This document shows, piece after piece, positions 10,587-22,390 of a stretch of 64,000 nucleotides of DNA (the stretch's first letter is position 1; the number at the start of each line of letters is the position of its first letter). Source of the stretch: Flammula alnicola (Eukaryota > Basidiomycota > Agaricomycetes > Agaricales > Strophariaceae); contig JADNRV010000104.1 in assembly GCA_015499995.1 (NCBI GenBank), positions 124,001 through 188,000 of the forward strand, given 5' to 3'. The notes under the pieces are model-generated. The model worked only from the letters and a program-made list of their open reading frames with translations, made no database searches and was not told the origin of the DNA. The translations under genes and the position numbers were made by a program.

Positions 10587-12944
10587 CTAAATGGGGTTGG
10601 CGGTGCCCAAAGCCTGTGCCACACCTGCACCACCCACGCCCGCCTCTATCCTCCTCTGTATTGTGTCCAAAATCTTAAGCGTATATTCAATCTTCGGCCA
10701 CACAGTCGTATACAGCTCCCTGTTCTTATTCTCCACAACCGCTTCGACATCGCCTCTTACCTCCTCGACCAGTGGGCGGATGCTCGTTCGCAGCGCGTCT
10801 ATAAGCGGCTCTTCGAGTGATTGCAGGAGGTAGGATGGCGATGGGAGTTTTGGCGACAACGGAGGGGATGGCGGACGCGTGGTGTAGGCTTTCAGAGCGG
10901 TCTTGAGGGTGTCTAGGGTACCGGAGCTGGATTGTTGGGCAGCGGTGTAGGCCTGCAGGCGCTTTTCGATCTAGAGGAGACGTAAGGCGAAGTCGGGGTA
11001 TACGGCAGAAGGAAACACACCTGTAACACCCTCTCGAAGCTCTCTTGTCTGCTCTGCCTCTCCTTAACGACTTCCTGCTCCAGTCTATCCACATTTAAAA
11101 TCATATCCCCTATCTCTGTCGCCAGCTCGCCAATCTCGCTGCCCGTACTTGATATTTTCTGCTGCATCTCCGCGATCTTCACTTGGGTCGCAATCTCATC
11201 CTCCTCCCTCTTCCTATCCCACGCACTCTGCTCCTGCGCATGCCAGTGTCGAATCTCCTCAACCTTGCTCTCAAGAAGATACTTGAAATTGTGCTCTCTT
11301 TCACGGTCGGACTGAACCAAATCATTCCGCAGCGTCGACAGCGTATGCTCAAAGCGAGCGAGTTTTTCAAGGTATTCCTCCAGCTCGCTCTGCATCGGCG
11401 TTGCGTCTTTGTGCTCCTGTGCTCGCCTCATGGTTGGTCCGTCAAGCGACTCAGACACTCGCCGCCGTTTCCGGGTGGGAAGTGGTATTTTGCCGCTCGT
11501 GGTGCTCCCAATTGGCTGGTCAACATCCATTGCCGAACCAGCAACACTGGCACCGCCTTCCTCCTCCTCGTCTGAAGAGTCACCAGGCAGAAAAAGCGCC
11601 GGAGGCGGCTTGTACGTCCTAATATCACCCTACATCGCCTTCATCTGCTCCACCGTCGTGTTGAGCCCGCTGGCGAATTTGACGATCTCGGCGTACTTTT
11701 CTCTGTCCTCTGTTGCGGTCTGTTTTGGTGCGATGGGCCATGAGGCGGATGAGAGAAGTTCCTGCGATTGCTTGTAGGGCTGCCTCGCTTCGTCGCATCG
11801 GGAGGCCAGCGTGGCTAGTTGGGTGTTGAGTCGTGCCTTGGCACCCTCGTTGAGAGACGCATATATCCGGCTCTCCTTGGCTTTCAGAGCTATCTCATGC
11901 TCTTCATCGAGGACAGCAATACGTTCACGGGCCTGAGCACAATCGGAAAAGATCCTGGAATTCGCGGAGATGGAAAAGAAGGAAACAATGTTAACGAACT
12001 TGTTTCACGCTGGAAGTGAAAATAAAATGATGCTCACTTTATCCTCTGTTCCCACATCGCCATCTTTTCCTCTGCATTTGGTTCAGGCGCTGGCGATTTT
12101 TCTGTTTCGAGTTTCAAAGATTTCGGAAATTCAGGCAATGGGTAAGGGCGGTGCATTGGTGCAGGGGCCTCTGTAGGCGGCGGTGGCGGAACACTATTAG
12201 GAGGGAGTGGGATCTGGACGGGCTGATGAACATATGAATATAATAGGATGAATGAATGAATGGCGACTAACATTGGCCGTTGTCTCGCTTGAACAATCGG
12301 CCTTGGGTTGTGTTGGAGGTACATTGGTCGAAGGAGATGGTCCAGTCGGATGAAAAATTGACATATTCGCAAATATTTCTGTTGCCCTTGTAGCAGTCGT
12401 GGGTGGAGTTGGGAGTGGTCTGGTAGGGCCTACAGTAGTCAAAGATGCATTTTTGAGGGATACGGAATGCTGCGCATTTGTGGTGGTGATGCTCATTGCT
12501 GTTGCAGAAGGCGGTGGTTGCGGTTGAGCCGCTATGTTTGGGTTCGTGTGGCTGTCGGTTACAGCGTTGTCGAAGCTCGTTCTACTCGGCTTCCACTCCG
12601 TACCTGTACTCGACGCGATGCTATCCTTTCTTGGTCTCCGCGAATCGCCACTAGGCGACCTTGACTCACGCGATGCTCGAGATGGAGATCTCGACACCCG
12701 CCGACCCCCGAAAGTCCGGCGTCGAGAGTCGTCACGGTACGACCGTCGACTAGAGGAGGCTACTGGACTCCGTTCGTCGTTCCAGCTGTCCCACCTTGCA
12801 GTGTCTCGATCTCTATATTTGTTGCGATTGGAGGGACGACGGTGTAAAGTCGCTGTCTCCCAAGCGTCTTCGAATGGATGGACAAATAAGCAAGTGACAC
12901 CACGCCTGCACCCGCCGTCTATGGGACGGCCGTCATTGTCGAAA
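10587..12944 (-). pseudogene. CCCH zinc-finger / RS-rich / coiled-coil protein gene, copy 1, with internal stop
   Basis: I do not recognise a named family. From the 5' side the minus strand shows, after an AG acceptor near 12945, half of a CCCH zinc finger (CRRGVTCLFVHP, about 12911-12875). An Arg/Ser-rich stretch (SRSPSRASRESRSPSG) and a long proline/threonine-rich region follow. A first coiled coil (11975-11632) comes next, then an acidic patch, a basic KRRRVSES patch, and a long second coiled coil continuing over an intron (about 11025-10973) to the stop at 10587. CCCH and RS features suggest RNA binding; that is inference. An in-frame TAG at 11632-11630 lies between the two coiled coils (text MKAM, stop, GDIRTYK). 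The second copy at 30 kb has TTG there. The first zinc-finger exon was not found. The second copy also carries about 400 bp that is missing here at the same place. Confidence 0.6.
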
Positions 12945-13464
12945 TGCTAAACGTGAAAGGAATGGTTAAGGTCGTAGAGAAGGAGGACGATGATGTCCAC
13001 AATGAGATCAATACATGCCGTAAATCATGGTTAGGGTCATTCACGTTCCAAAGTCACATTCAACGTACGAAACATCGTGTCTCATGCTTGAACATAGTTA
13101 ACCCAAGTTTCAGCAAGTACCGCTACCAGAGAACTTGGCTAGGATGCGGAGAGAAGCATTTTTTTTTTGAGGATTGTGAGAATAGACAGCGGCGAAGTAG
13201 CTGTGAAACCTCGGTACAGAAATACTTCCGCCCACCTTATAAATAACCTCCAATTCACATTTCTTTGTTGCCACCCATCTCGGTCAGTAGCCAATGAACC
13301 ATTGAGCCAATGATAACAATAGTGAACCTACTTACGAGAACGCAGAGCACCTTGCTCCAACAATCCAAAGCAATTTGCGTAGAAAAACAGATGGAGAGCA
13401 AGCCAACGAGGTGGAAAAAAACGTATGGATAGTGTACTGATTATAACGATGAATAACGAAGGTC

Positions 13465-16400
13465 TCTGCGACCCATTCAACATACCCGTCCCATACGCCG
13501 ACGCAATCGCCTCCAAGCCACTCTCCTGGACCTCCGACAGGAAAACCTCGTGCTGGTCCGCCAACTACTCGTTGGTCTGCCGGATCTCACGAATGACAGC
13601 ATGTTCGCGCACACATGCCGGACATTCTGTCTCGTTCTCGGTGATGCATCTGGACAGACAAGTTGGTTTATGGAGCATTGAGATAAGACGGGAACACGTA
13701 CCGTTGATGATATGAGTGGTTGCACATAAAGTGCACACTGGGTAGATCCAACTGGCCGAGACATGTCGTGCATCGTGTAACGTGGAATACGCGAGGTTCC
13801 TCTGTCGAGGTCAGCTCTTGCACCTGCTTCAGTCGGGCCGCTGTTTCCAACCGATATGACTTGGTAAACTCTTGGTCCTAACGGGAAAAAAATGAAACGA
13901 GTCAGAAAATAACTACAGAACGAGAACAATTACGCACATTCTGAATCTCGCTTCTACTCTCTTTGATCCTCGTAACCAACCACTCCTTCACAAGCCCAAC
14001 ACTCGCCACCCCATTCCTACTCAACACCTGAATAACACCCAACGGAGGCATCAACTCCTCATCGATATACTCCAATATCCCATTCACATCCTCCTGATGC
14101 CTCGCTAGCAGCTCCGCCGTCGACGTCAAGAACCTCAGCATAAGCGGATACAAGCGCGGGTGATCCGTGCCGTAGTGCATTAGCTGCTCGACGACCTTAT
14201 GCGACGCCCCTGCGTTATTTCCTTCCTTGTCTTTGTCCATCCAGAATCGCAAGACGTCCTCATACATGCCCATCTTCTCCCAGAGCAGGACGAGACCGTC
14301 GGTGAAGCCGTACGATGAGCATAGGATTAGAGCATGCATGGAATCGTAGGGAATAGTATTGCTCCTCAACACCCGCATTCCCTTCTCCCGCATGACCTTC
14401 TCATCAAACTCGACCTTCTTCTGTCCATTCACGGAAGAAGTAGCACTTCTGTCCATTCACGGAAGAAGTAGCACTTCTGTCCATTCACGGAAGAAGTAGC
14501 AGTCGAAGTAGTCGAAGCAGTCGATCCTCCACGCATCGGCAGCGTCAAATAGAGCTCCAAAAGGGTATTCCACACAGCGACCTAATCCAGCTTATCCACC
14601 AGTTCCTCGTCCTCTCCCAAATCTATCTTCACTCCTCTTCCTTGACACTCTCACTATATAGCCCAATCGATCCAGGCGGCCGGTCATTCACACTCTGCCC
14701 CCATCGCCTCATCGCCACCGTCTCCAGAAAGACGACGAACTGGCCCATATGGTCCACGAAATGCGGGAAATAAATCCTTGGAGAGACGCGCGTTACAGGT
14801 GGTGCAACTGGCACTGGCACTGAAGCCGTTGGTGGCTGCCTTGTGACGATTGACGAGGCAGTGGGAAGTGGAGGCGACGTTGATGGTCCAGAAGCCGACA
14901 CCGAAGCTTCGTGCACGGATTTTCTCCTCGATGCTGTCTTTGCTCTTACTGTCTTGATCGAGGGCGACGATGGCATGGCCGTTTCGGATGAGACGATCGT
15001 TGCGGCGGTTGTGCCACGGTTCAGCGCGAGGTAGGAGAGGTAAGACGGAGCTGGGGCGGCGGTTTTCGGGCCTGAGGGCGATATCGATGTGTCTGCAGTT
15101 TCGGAAGGGACGAGAGGGCCAGTGGTAGTGCACAGGTCGATGAGCAGCTGTGTGGTTTCTTCAGGGAGAGACTGAAGCATTGCACGTCCGTATCTAGCCA
15201 GATTATTTTCGGCCTTAAGTCAAAGATAAAACTCTCATCAGCATACGACTTTCCACTTATAAATTCAAGAATACAACGACACGTACCGCCTCCGGCCCCA
15301 ACTGCCTCAAATATACCAATGCATCCGCAAAATTCCCCGCATCCTCGATTTGTATCCTCAAATAGTCCTCATGTCTGTCATGCTTCTTCGCAAGGTAGGA
15401 CGCATGCTCAAAGTACCCCGCCTGTCTGCACACACGAATCGCCGTAACGAGGTCGAACGGCAGCTCCTCCGAGTCTCCTCCATCTGTCTTGGCATTCCGC
15501 CGCGATTCGGTCTTGATGAAGCTGTCGAGCCGCGCGACGTATTTGAGCTTAGTAGTGTAGGTGTTGAGCAGGAGGGTGGTGTGGTCGGCGTTGGCTAGTC
15601 CCAGAGAGTGCAGTTCTTGAAGATATGTTACGGGGTTGTTTATTCGTTGTGCGTCGAGATACTATAGTGGTTCGAATTCAAGAAGAAAAAAGTCAAATAA
15701 GCGGAAGTCGCGGAAAGACTGAAGTTGACGGCACCACATACCTTCCGTATCACACAGCTGGGCTGCAAGTGCCCCATAGGCTGCACATACTGCCCCATCG
15801 CCCCGTCCCAATCGCTCTTGGCATACAGATGGTCGCCATATTGCCTGTGTATATCCGCCACACTCGACTCGTCTAGTTTCTGCGTAGCTGCTAGATTCAA
15901 GGCGAGGCCGTAAAGCGATTTCCGGTAGAGCATGTCGAGTTTAGAAGCGGTGGATTTTTCTTGGAGACATACGAGCTAGACAAGGGGATGAAAAAACCAG
16001 TTAGAATCTGCCATACTTTGTGTAATTAATGGAGGAGATCAACGTACACTGCCACCATTCGAAAGGACATACACCTGCCCCCACTGCGAACCACCTCCCG
16101 CATGCCTTGCTTGAATGTACCCGAGTATGCCACGAGCTTGTTCTCCGGGTCGAACACCTTCACTTTCGTCATATCTGTCTCTGTCGCGCTGGGCTGGCGC
16201 GCGACGAGGTTGTGCACGGTCGCAGAGGAAAGAACGTCGGAGAGACGATGACAAGGTAGTTTAGGTGTGTGTGGACGGAGGATTTGTGTTCTGCAAAGTA
16301 ACATCATTTATTGGTAAGTAGCTGAACAAAAAAAAAAAAGACAGAAAAGCAGGAGTTAGATACCTTCGTAAGCATAACATGTCCCTCTGCCTTCGATCCC

Positions 16401-17413
16401 ACACAAATAAATCGCCTCATCCCTGGCAACGACCACATTCCTTCCTCTCCAGTCAATCGTCGCATACCCAGCCCCGAATCGATCTCGTCCACAACGACCG
16501 ATGTTCCGCCGCTGTTCCTCCCTGAAGTCTTATACGCTCGCACCCTATTCGTCGTCACGATGAACAGGTAGTGCGTGTTGTCACTTGGATTTGTACTAGC
16601 GTTGGGCACGGCAGGGACATTGGGATTTGTATGGCTAGAGTAGCCCAACCCCGAGTCGTGGTCTGTGGCTCGCGGAACCCGAGGCCTGTGATAGGCTCTG
16701 TGGGCGACTCGTGTATTGTGCGTGCTTTAGGTAGCGAGAGAGGCGGAAGAGGCGAGGGATTGGTCGGGTGTCGGCAGAGGATGAAGGTGCCGTCTCCAAG
16801 TCCGATGACGAGGTGTGAAAGAGTGGAAGATAGAGCGACGATTGTTACCTAGTACATATAATACATTGAGCAAAGTTAGAAATGCTGGAGCCAATGGCTT
16901 ACCGGATGTGGTCTGTTGCTGAGTTGGACTTTCGTAGAGCGAAGGAGGTTCGGGGCCCCGCTTTTCTTGTCCTTGTTCTCCAAATCCCAGATCTTGAGTA
17001 GCGGAGATCGTACGGCGTCTTCTTCCTGGAGAGACACATCAGCATTGCGAACATAAATATTCGGGGGATTCAGGATTTACACCCAAAGTGACTAACATGC
17101 CCCTCCTTTCCACCATATGCGTAACTCTTCCACCAACATGTGCGATCCAACTGTTAGTCGACTTGAAGTCTCGGTTCAGTAGATGGATGCTTCCATGGAT
17201 ATCCGCAACAAGAACCCCAACCGAAGACGCAGCAACTGCAGATATTTCCAGAGTTGCCTATAATGAACCAAAAATCAGATTGATAAGTATTTGGATTGCA
17301 AGCAAACCGTCATGCATACGTACTTTAAAGATATCCGGTGTGCTGTCCAGATCATGAACGTCTTTCACTGGTACAGCGTTAAAGAATGTAAATTGGCGCC
17401 ATTGTGTAAAATA
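13465..17413 (-). pseudogene. VPS11: VPS11 (HOPS/CORVET core subunit) pseudogene
   Basis: VPS11 proteins have an N-terminal beta-propeller, an alpha-solenoid and a C-terminal RING, and join Vps16, Vps18 and Vps33 in vacuolar tethering complexes. All parts are visible in order: AVPVKDVHDLDSTPDIFK (exon 1, near 17380), KARTIHESPTEPITGLGFRE, VFDPENKLVAYSGTF, DMLYRKSLYGLALNLA, RQAGYFEHASYLAKKHDRHE, FVDHMGQFVVFLETVA, GLVLLWEKMGMYEDVLRFWM, SRNGVASVGLVKEWL, and a RING with CTTC, HFMCNHSYHQRC and CPAC. It is broken many times: no in-frame ATG after a TGA at 17416, one-base deletions near 16666, 16235 and 16095, a shift near 14640, TAG at 14584-14582, a 28-bp triplication (14418-14501), and TAG at about 13566. 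The product cannot be full-length, so a working VPS11 must lie elsewhere in the genome. Confidence 0.9.
14418..14501. repeat. 28-bp perfect tandem triplication inside the VPS11 relic
   Basis: Three identical 28-bp units start at 14418, 14446 and 14474. On the coding strand a single unit fits the reading frame into GQKKVEFDEKVMREK; two extra units add 56 bp and shift the frame. Confidence 0.95.
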
Positions 17414-19734
17414 TCAGCCAGATATTCGCGTCATTCGATCCGAGCTGAATGTAGGAGTCCTAGGACGTGGAGGGCCGAACCCAGTGAAATAAGAACTACA
17501 GCTGGCAGGATTCGAGTTCGTGTTTTCGACAAGTCTGCATGTCAACCGAGGTATTCTGTCGATTCAGAGGCTCCTGTCAGTGCCTTCGTTGTCCTCTGCG
17601 GTTGACCGCAAGAAATAAGGAGGACGGATATCGACCCTACGCGGTTGCGTACAAGTTGCGTATGTACAAGATCATGTTTACGACGAGTCCGACCAGAGAA
17701 TGGCTCTGTACAGAAGAGGAAGGTTACTCCCACGCAAGAACTAACCTCAATTCAAGCGTTAACATTAAAATTCACTACCGCCTTATTTTTATGTTCACCT
17801 CTTCCGAACGCAATCCGAACGTCTTCGAGCCTGTGGACACGACTTTGGATGTTTCTGCGACTAATATGCACACCTTTTCTATAAGTATACGTCTTATAAT
17901 TAACGACGAACCTTGATTAATTGATGGACCATGCAAACTACTTGTATATTCATAGATACCTAATTATGCGCGAAAGAACGTTCGTCGAGGTAATGCATGC
18001 AGAACTCACATCGAAAGACGGCAGACATCACACAGCGAAATTTCCACAACGCACATACATAGTAATCGTCTTCTGTTTGCACGATATCATTGCATCATCT
18101 CGCGTGGTTGAAATGCCTCGTGGGTTTCTACGGGATGTCTGCCAATCCGATCCTCAGAATATGTATGGCACCCGTTCGTAATTAGCCGCTAAATATCATA
18201 TAAATTTGCTTCCGTTTAGAGCATATTGGATTATCGGGATTGTCGAAAGCTCCCCCGGGCCTCGTCTCGCGTGGCAGGAATTGGCCTGAATTGGTCATCT
18301 CCCCTCGAGAGGTTCGGGTCTGTCAACCACAATGAAGTCATACCTCTGCAACCCGCAACAGCGCTTCGTTATCTCCGTCCCATAATGAAGTGCGAACGAT
18401 CGTGAGCGCGTATATTACGGGAGATGTCGATGATGAATCATTAATCACCCTCGAAATTTTAATTGAAAAGCCGACGTCGAATTCCGAGGAAGTATCCTGC
18501 TGGAAGACTCGGGACTCGGCAAGTCACATCATTCCAGGAATATAGTAGGCTATGGCGAAACGGCCGCCGTTGCATCGAAAAGTGTGGAAAATATAGAGGT
18601 ATCAGATAACAACATCGCATCAATGAATTATTCAATACCAAAACAACCGTGCAGGTAGTTCGAACCCCATTCCGGAAATTGGAGGAATGGGATCCAATAA
18701 AATACATACGTTGTGGCGCAGCGCATCTGTTAACACCGCGATCGACGCGCGTCCCCGACCGGAGTGCGCCAACTTGCCCAGCTTATCTACAGTCAATGAG
18801 CTGATGTCAGTGGGAATTAGTACATAAGTAATGATCAAATATCACCAGTTTAATATTGGAGTCAAGGTCATGTTAATTAAAGGGAGAAACTGGCAGATCC
18901 GAGCCCAGGATCTATTTCTTCGGCGTACGCTTCAGTACCACCTATTTTTCCGTTAATTAGCACTGAAAACAAGTATGTTATAATAGGCCTCGATCAAAGG
19001 GCATGTGTCGGTGTACCGTATACATACTTACACGTATACACCACCCTCGAGCTAAATTCCGAATGCTATTGCGATCTCGCCAAATTCTTGAATCACTACC
19101 GAAGCAGGTGAAAATCCCGCCTTTCCATCAACCCGATCTTGAATTACCCGTACGTGGTGCGCGTGCTCACGACCAGCAAGCGCCCCAAAACATGACAGAC
19201 AGACAGGCGCACGCGTCTCGCCCACATGGCGACGGCCGATAAGTAGTGCGGGGTTAATCCATTTTCCTTGGCGGCATACTTACACACTTATGTGCAAATA
19301 TATCGATGTACACTGGGTGATCCCCCTCCTTCCCAGCAAGCACCCCCTTCCGAATCGCACGGTCGAGGCCGAATATTGTTACTCTATCGGGGGCGTAATC
19401 GTAATCGGATTGAGAAGTCGGTGAGAGCACGAGGGTATGAGAAATGTCGAGTGCACATATGCTGCAATACAGTTATCGTACCCATGACCCGCTACTTTAA
19501 GTCTTACTTGAAGACTAAACTTAGCAACTTCCGTTCGTGACCCACTGGTTGAATAATGCTAACACAAGCCTGCAGGTGATTTGGCAACGTCGATGGATGG
19601 ATGATATTATCGATATCGATATCGTCGACGTATTCAGGTGGCTCAGATGACGAAACGACGGAGATGAATGTTGAATTCCTTCTTCTCTCCAAAGCCATCG
19701 CTTCCGAGTCCCCGCCAGTGTTTCTGAACTCACT
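17414..19734. other. Intergenic with duplicated relic, no recognised gene
   Basis: A 125-codon open frame at 17539-17916 (+) shows no family features and low-complexity neighbours. Apart from the duplicated block at 17905-18170, nothing is recognised. Confidence 0.4.
17905..18170 (+). repeat. Dispersed duplicate X, copy A (partner at 47090-47360, opposite strand)
   Basis: The plus strand here matches the minus strand of 47360-47090 over about 260 bp, including ATGCAAACTA, ATGCRCGAAAGAA and CGTCTTCTGTTTGCACGATA. Both copies can be read as ANYLYI.RYL.M.ER but with frame breaks afterwards. It is a diverged duplicate of unknown origin. Confidence 0.7.
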
Positions 19735-20690
19735 GAAATAGGTTGAGCAACGTCGTTTGGGATATTGGCCGCTATCCCTACCAACTGTTAGTATTACCTA
19801 CGAGACGATATCACTGTCAATTCTCGGACTAACAAATTGACAACCGAGATCAAACAGCAACTTAGCTGGATTCTATTCCCAAAAAAACAAACCTCCAGCC
19901 CATGTGGGCACTGGAGAAACGTGCAGATATCAAGCGAGGGGGAGATCACAGGCAAGGCCTAAACGTTAAACCTCGACTTTGTCCAGCTTTGTCATTGTAC
20001 TGTGTAGTATGTACCGTAACAAAAAGCCTAAAGAAAATCGAAGTACCAAGGAGCCACGAGCACCATAAGGGTTGCTCGCGTTTCACAAGCCGCGTATCTA
20101 CGAAAACCCGGGAAGCCGGAAATTCCCATCTGAGTATGTCCTTCGATGACTGAACTCAAATAACCTCAAAATTTGCCCAAAACGTCTTGACTCTTCACTT
20201 CGAATGAATTCAGTTTCAAAGCACTTGAAGCGGGCTCTTCTTGAGGCCGAGCGGAAAAACTGGGTCGTAAGTCCGTCCGAGGTGACCCTGTCATGGGATG
20301 TCAAAGCGTCATTCCATTCACCAACCCCTTATCCGAGGTGCACAGAGGCGGAATGGGGGGGCCGCACTTTATGGGCATAGACTTTCGAACTACGGCACTT
20401 TTCATCCAAAAACAGATCCAGATACAGACAGTACTAGTAGTGCACAGATCCAGAAACGGCATACGGAGAACACGGAGATACATCCACACCCAAAAACAAA
20501 ACCCAATCTCCGTCTACTTATTCCTTTATGTACATATATGCATCAGCCGGAAGAAATGCATCAGCCCCAAGAACAAGAATGATATGTACCAGATAACCCA
20601 GATATCGATATCCCACAAATCGGAGTTGCATTCAATTTTGCTTTTGGGTTTCGAAAAACAGAGGGAGATTGTCTATGTAGTAAGATAATA
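19735..20690 (+). repeat. Dispersed duplicate Y, copy A (partner at 46410-47060)
   Basis: This segment matches 46410-47060 on the same strand at several anchors in the same order: TTGAGCAACGTCGT, GCACTGGAGAAACGTG, CCGGAAATTCCC, GAGGCYGAGCGGAAAAA, AAGTCCGTCCGAG, ACAGATCCAGATACAGACAG-type text, and TTCGAAAAACAGAGGG. Divergence and indels are substantial. No intact reading frame is shared. Confidence 0.75.
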
Positions 20691-22390
20691 TGTAATACTA
20701 TTCTGTACATCCATTCTCATTATTCCTTCTTCTCCATACGATTGAGCACACTACTACTTACTCCTTCCATCCGCGCTCTATAACTAACTACAACCCCACA
20801 TGACGGTCCGACGCGCATGCAGATTCGGACGTGGCATCCCAATCCGACGCTACTACGCTCGCACAAGAGGCTAAAGGTAAACATCCCCCACACACACCCG
20901 ATAATACGTATAATGAAGATCAACACCACCGCCAAAAAAAAGGAAAGCATTCAAACAAACGCACTGCGTACAAGCACAAGCACAACAGCTATCTAGCAGC
21001 AGCAGCGGGTCGATCGCAGAAAAATAAAAATCAAGCCAGCAAACAAGCGAGCGCCGAGGGATGAGGGAAGACAAGAAAGTAAGAAGTGGCAAGAAAATAA
21101 GAACGGAGAACGCTTGAGAATTAAAGATGGGGTAAAATGAGCGATCGACCGAGAACCGAGAAAGAAAGAAGGAACGCAGAGTTCATTGAGTTTTTTTTGT
21201 CAAAAAAAGAATCGAGAGCGAAAGAGCGTGGGGTGGGGGGGTCCGTCGATAGAAAGCCTTAGGTAGAATTAGGAGCGAGCGCCTGCGGGATTGACGAGAC
21301 ATGGATGGTTTGGCTGGACGCGGCGTGGCGGACAAAGAGAAATGCAGGGAGAGTTGGAAGGAGTGAAGGAGGAATTTGAAGGAAGGAGGAAGGCGCAAGA
21401 GTAGGAGGAGCGAGCGCGCGCGCAGAAGACAGGTTGGTACAAGATGTACATTTGGGGGGAACAGATACATAGGTAGAGGGGTGGGTCGGTGGGTCATTGC
21501 ATTGCATTAGGGTCCGATTACGAGTGCTTGCGCTGGAGGTAGGTGGTAGGCGATTTGCGGGTGGCGGGTGGCGGTGGCGTAGGGTGAGGACGCGATGAAA
21601 TAAAAGCCAGGGCAGATGACGATGATGAGAAGAGAGCCGGAGGGGGCGTGTGGATTGGGAGTGACAATGAACAAACAGCCGACCATTCCGGCCGACTAAA
21701 AAAAAGGTACCACGAAACAGGCTTGGGCTTGGACTTGGAGGTGGAATACAACGGAGGGGGGTGCTGAATACAACGGGGTCATAAGTAATAGCAGGGGGTT
21801 GGTTGGTTGGTAATGGACCGCGGCGACGAGGACGAGGAACGAGGACGCCGGCGCGAAGTGTGATTGAGCGAGCACGCAAGGAGGAGGGGACATGGGGTAT
21901 CACGAACGCGGTCTTGGTATTGATAACGACGACGACGACGGCAATAGATATTTGATGTGACAACAACAACAACAACAGGAAGGCAAAACACAAGAGAAGC
22001 GGGAAATAGACTCGTAAGTAGGAGTGGGATGTGGTCAAGTAACGTTTAACAGTAAGAGGAGAACACACGAGACAGGAACAGGAAGGGTGGGCATAGGTAG
22101 GTAGGGGGGTTGGGTGTTGGTACGTAACGTAGACGATACAAGTTTGAGTCCATAGCGTGGGTGGATGGATGGGATCAATCATAGAGGGAGAGCGTCGCGT
22201 CGCGATCGGGCAGGGCATCTAAAAGACAAAGTTCCAAAGCAGCAGTAGCAATAGGCTGGGTTGGCGAAACTGAAACGGACTCAGAAGGGGGGGGGGGCGG
22301 GGGCATAAAAGAAACGAGGGCGCAAAAAACCAGAACCGAGAAAAACCGAGAAAAACAACTCCAACAACAACGCGCAGAGCCAAAAACTCA
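20691..22390. other. Long low-complexity region 3' of bHLH copy A
   Basis: On the minus strand this stretch is pyrimidine/proline-codon rich and holds a 319-codon open frame (22218-21259). Its composition (Pro, Ser, Leu runs) and the lack of any domain make it more likely long 3' untranslated or intergenic DNA of the bHLH gene than a separate protein gene. A G-rich run (GGGGGGGGGCGGGGG) lies near 22290. Confidence 0.4.

Noticed and set aside
21259..22218. 319-codon open frame on the minus strand
   Set aside because: Composition is Pro/Ser/Leu/Arg low complexity with no domain; it lies just 3' of the bHLH gene in pyrimidine-rich DNA and is best explained as untranslated or intergenic sequence.
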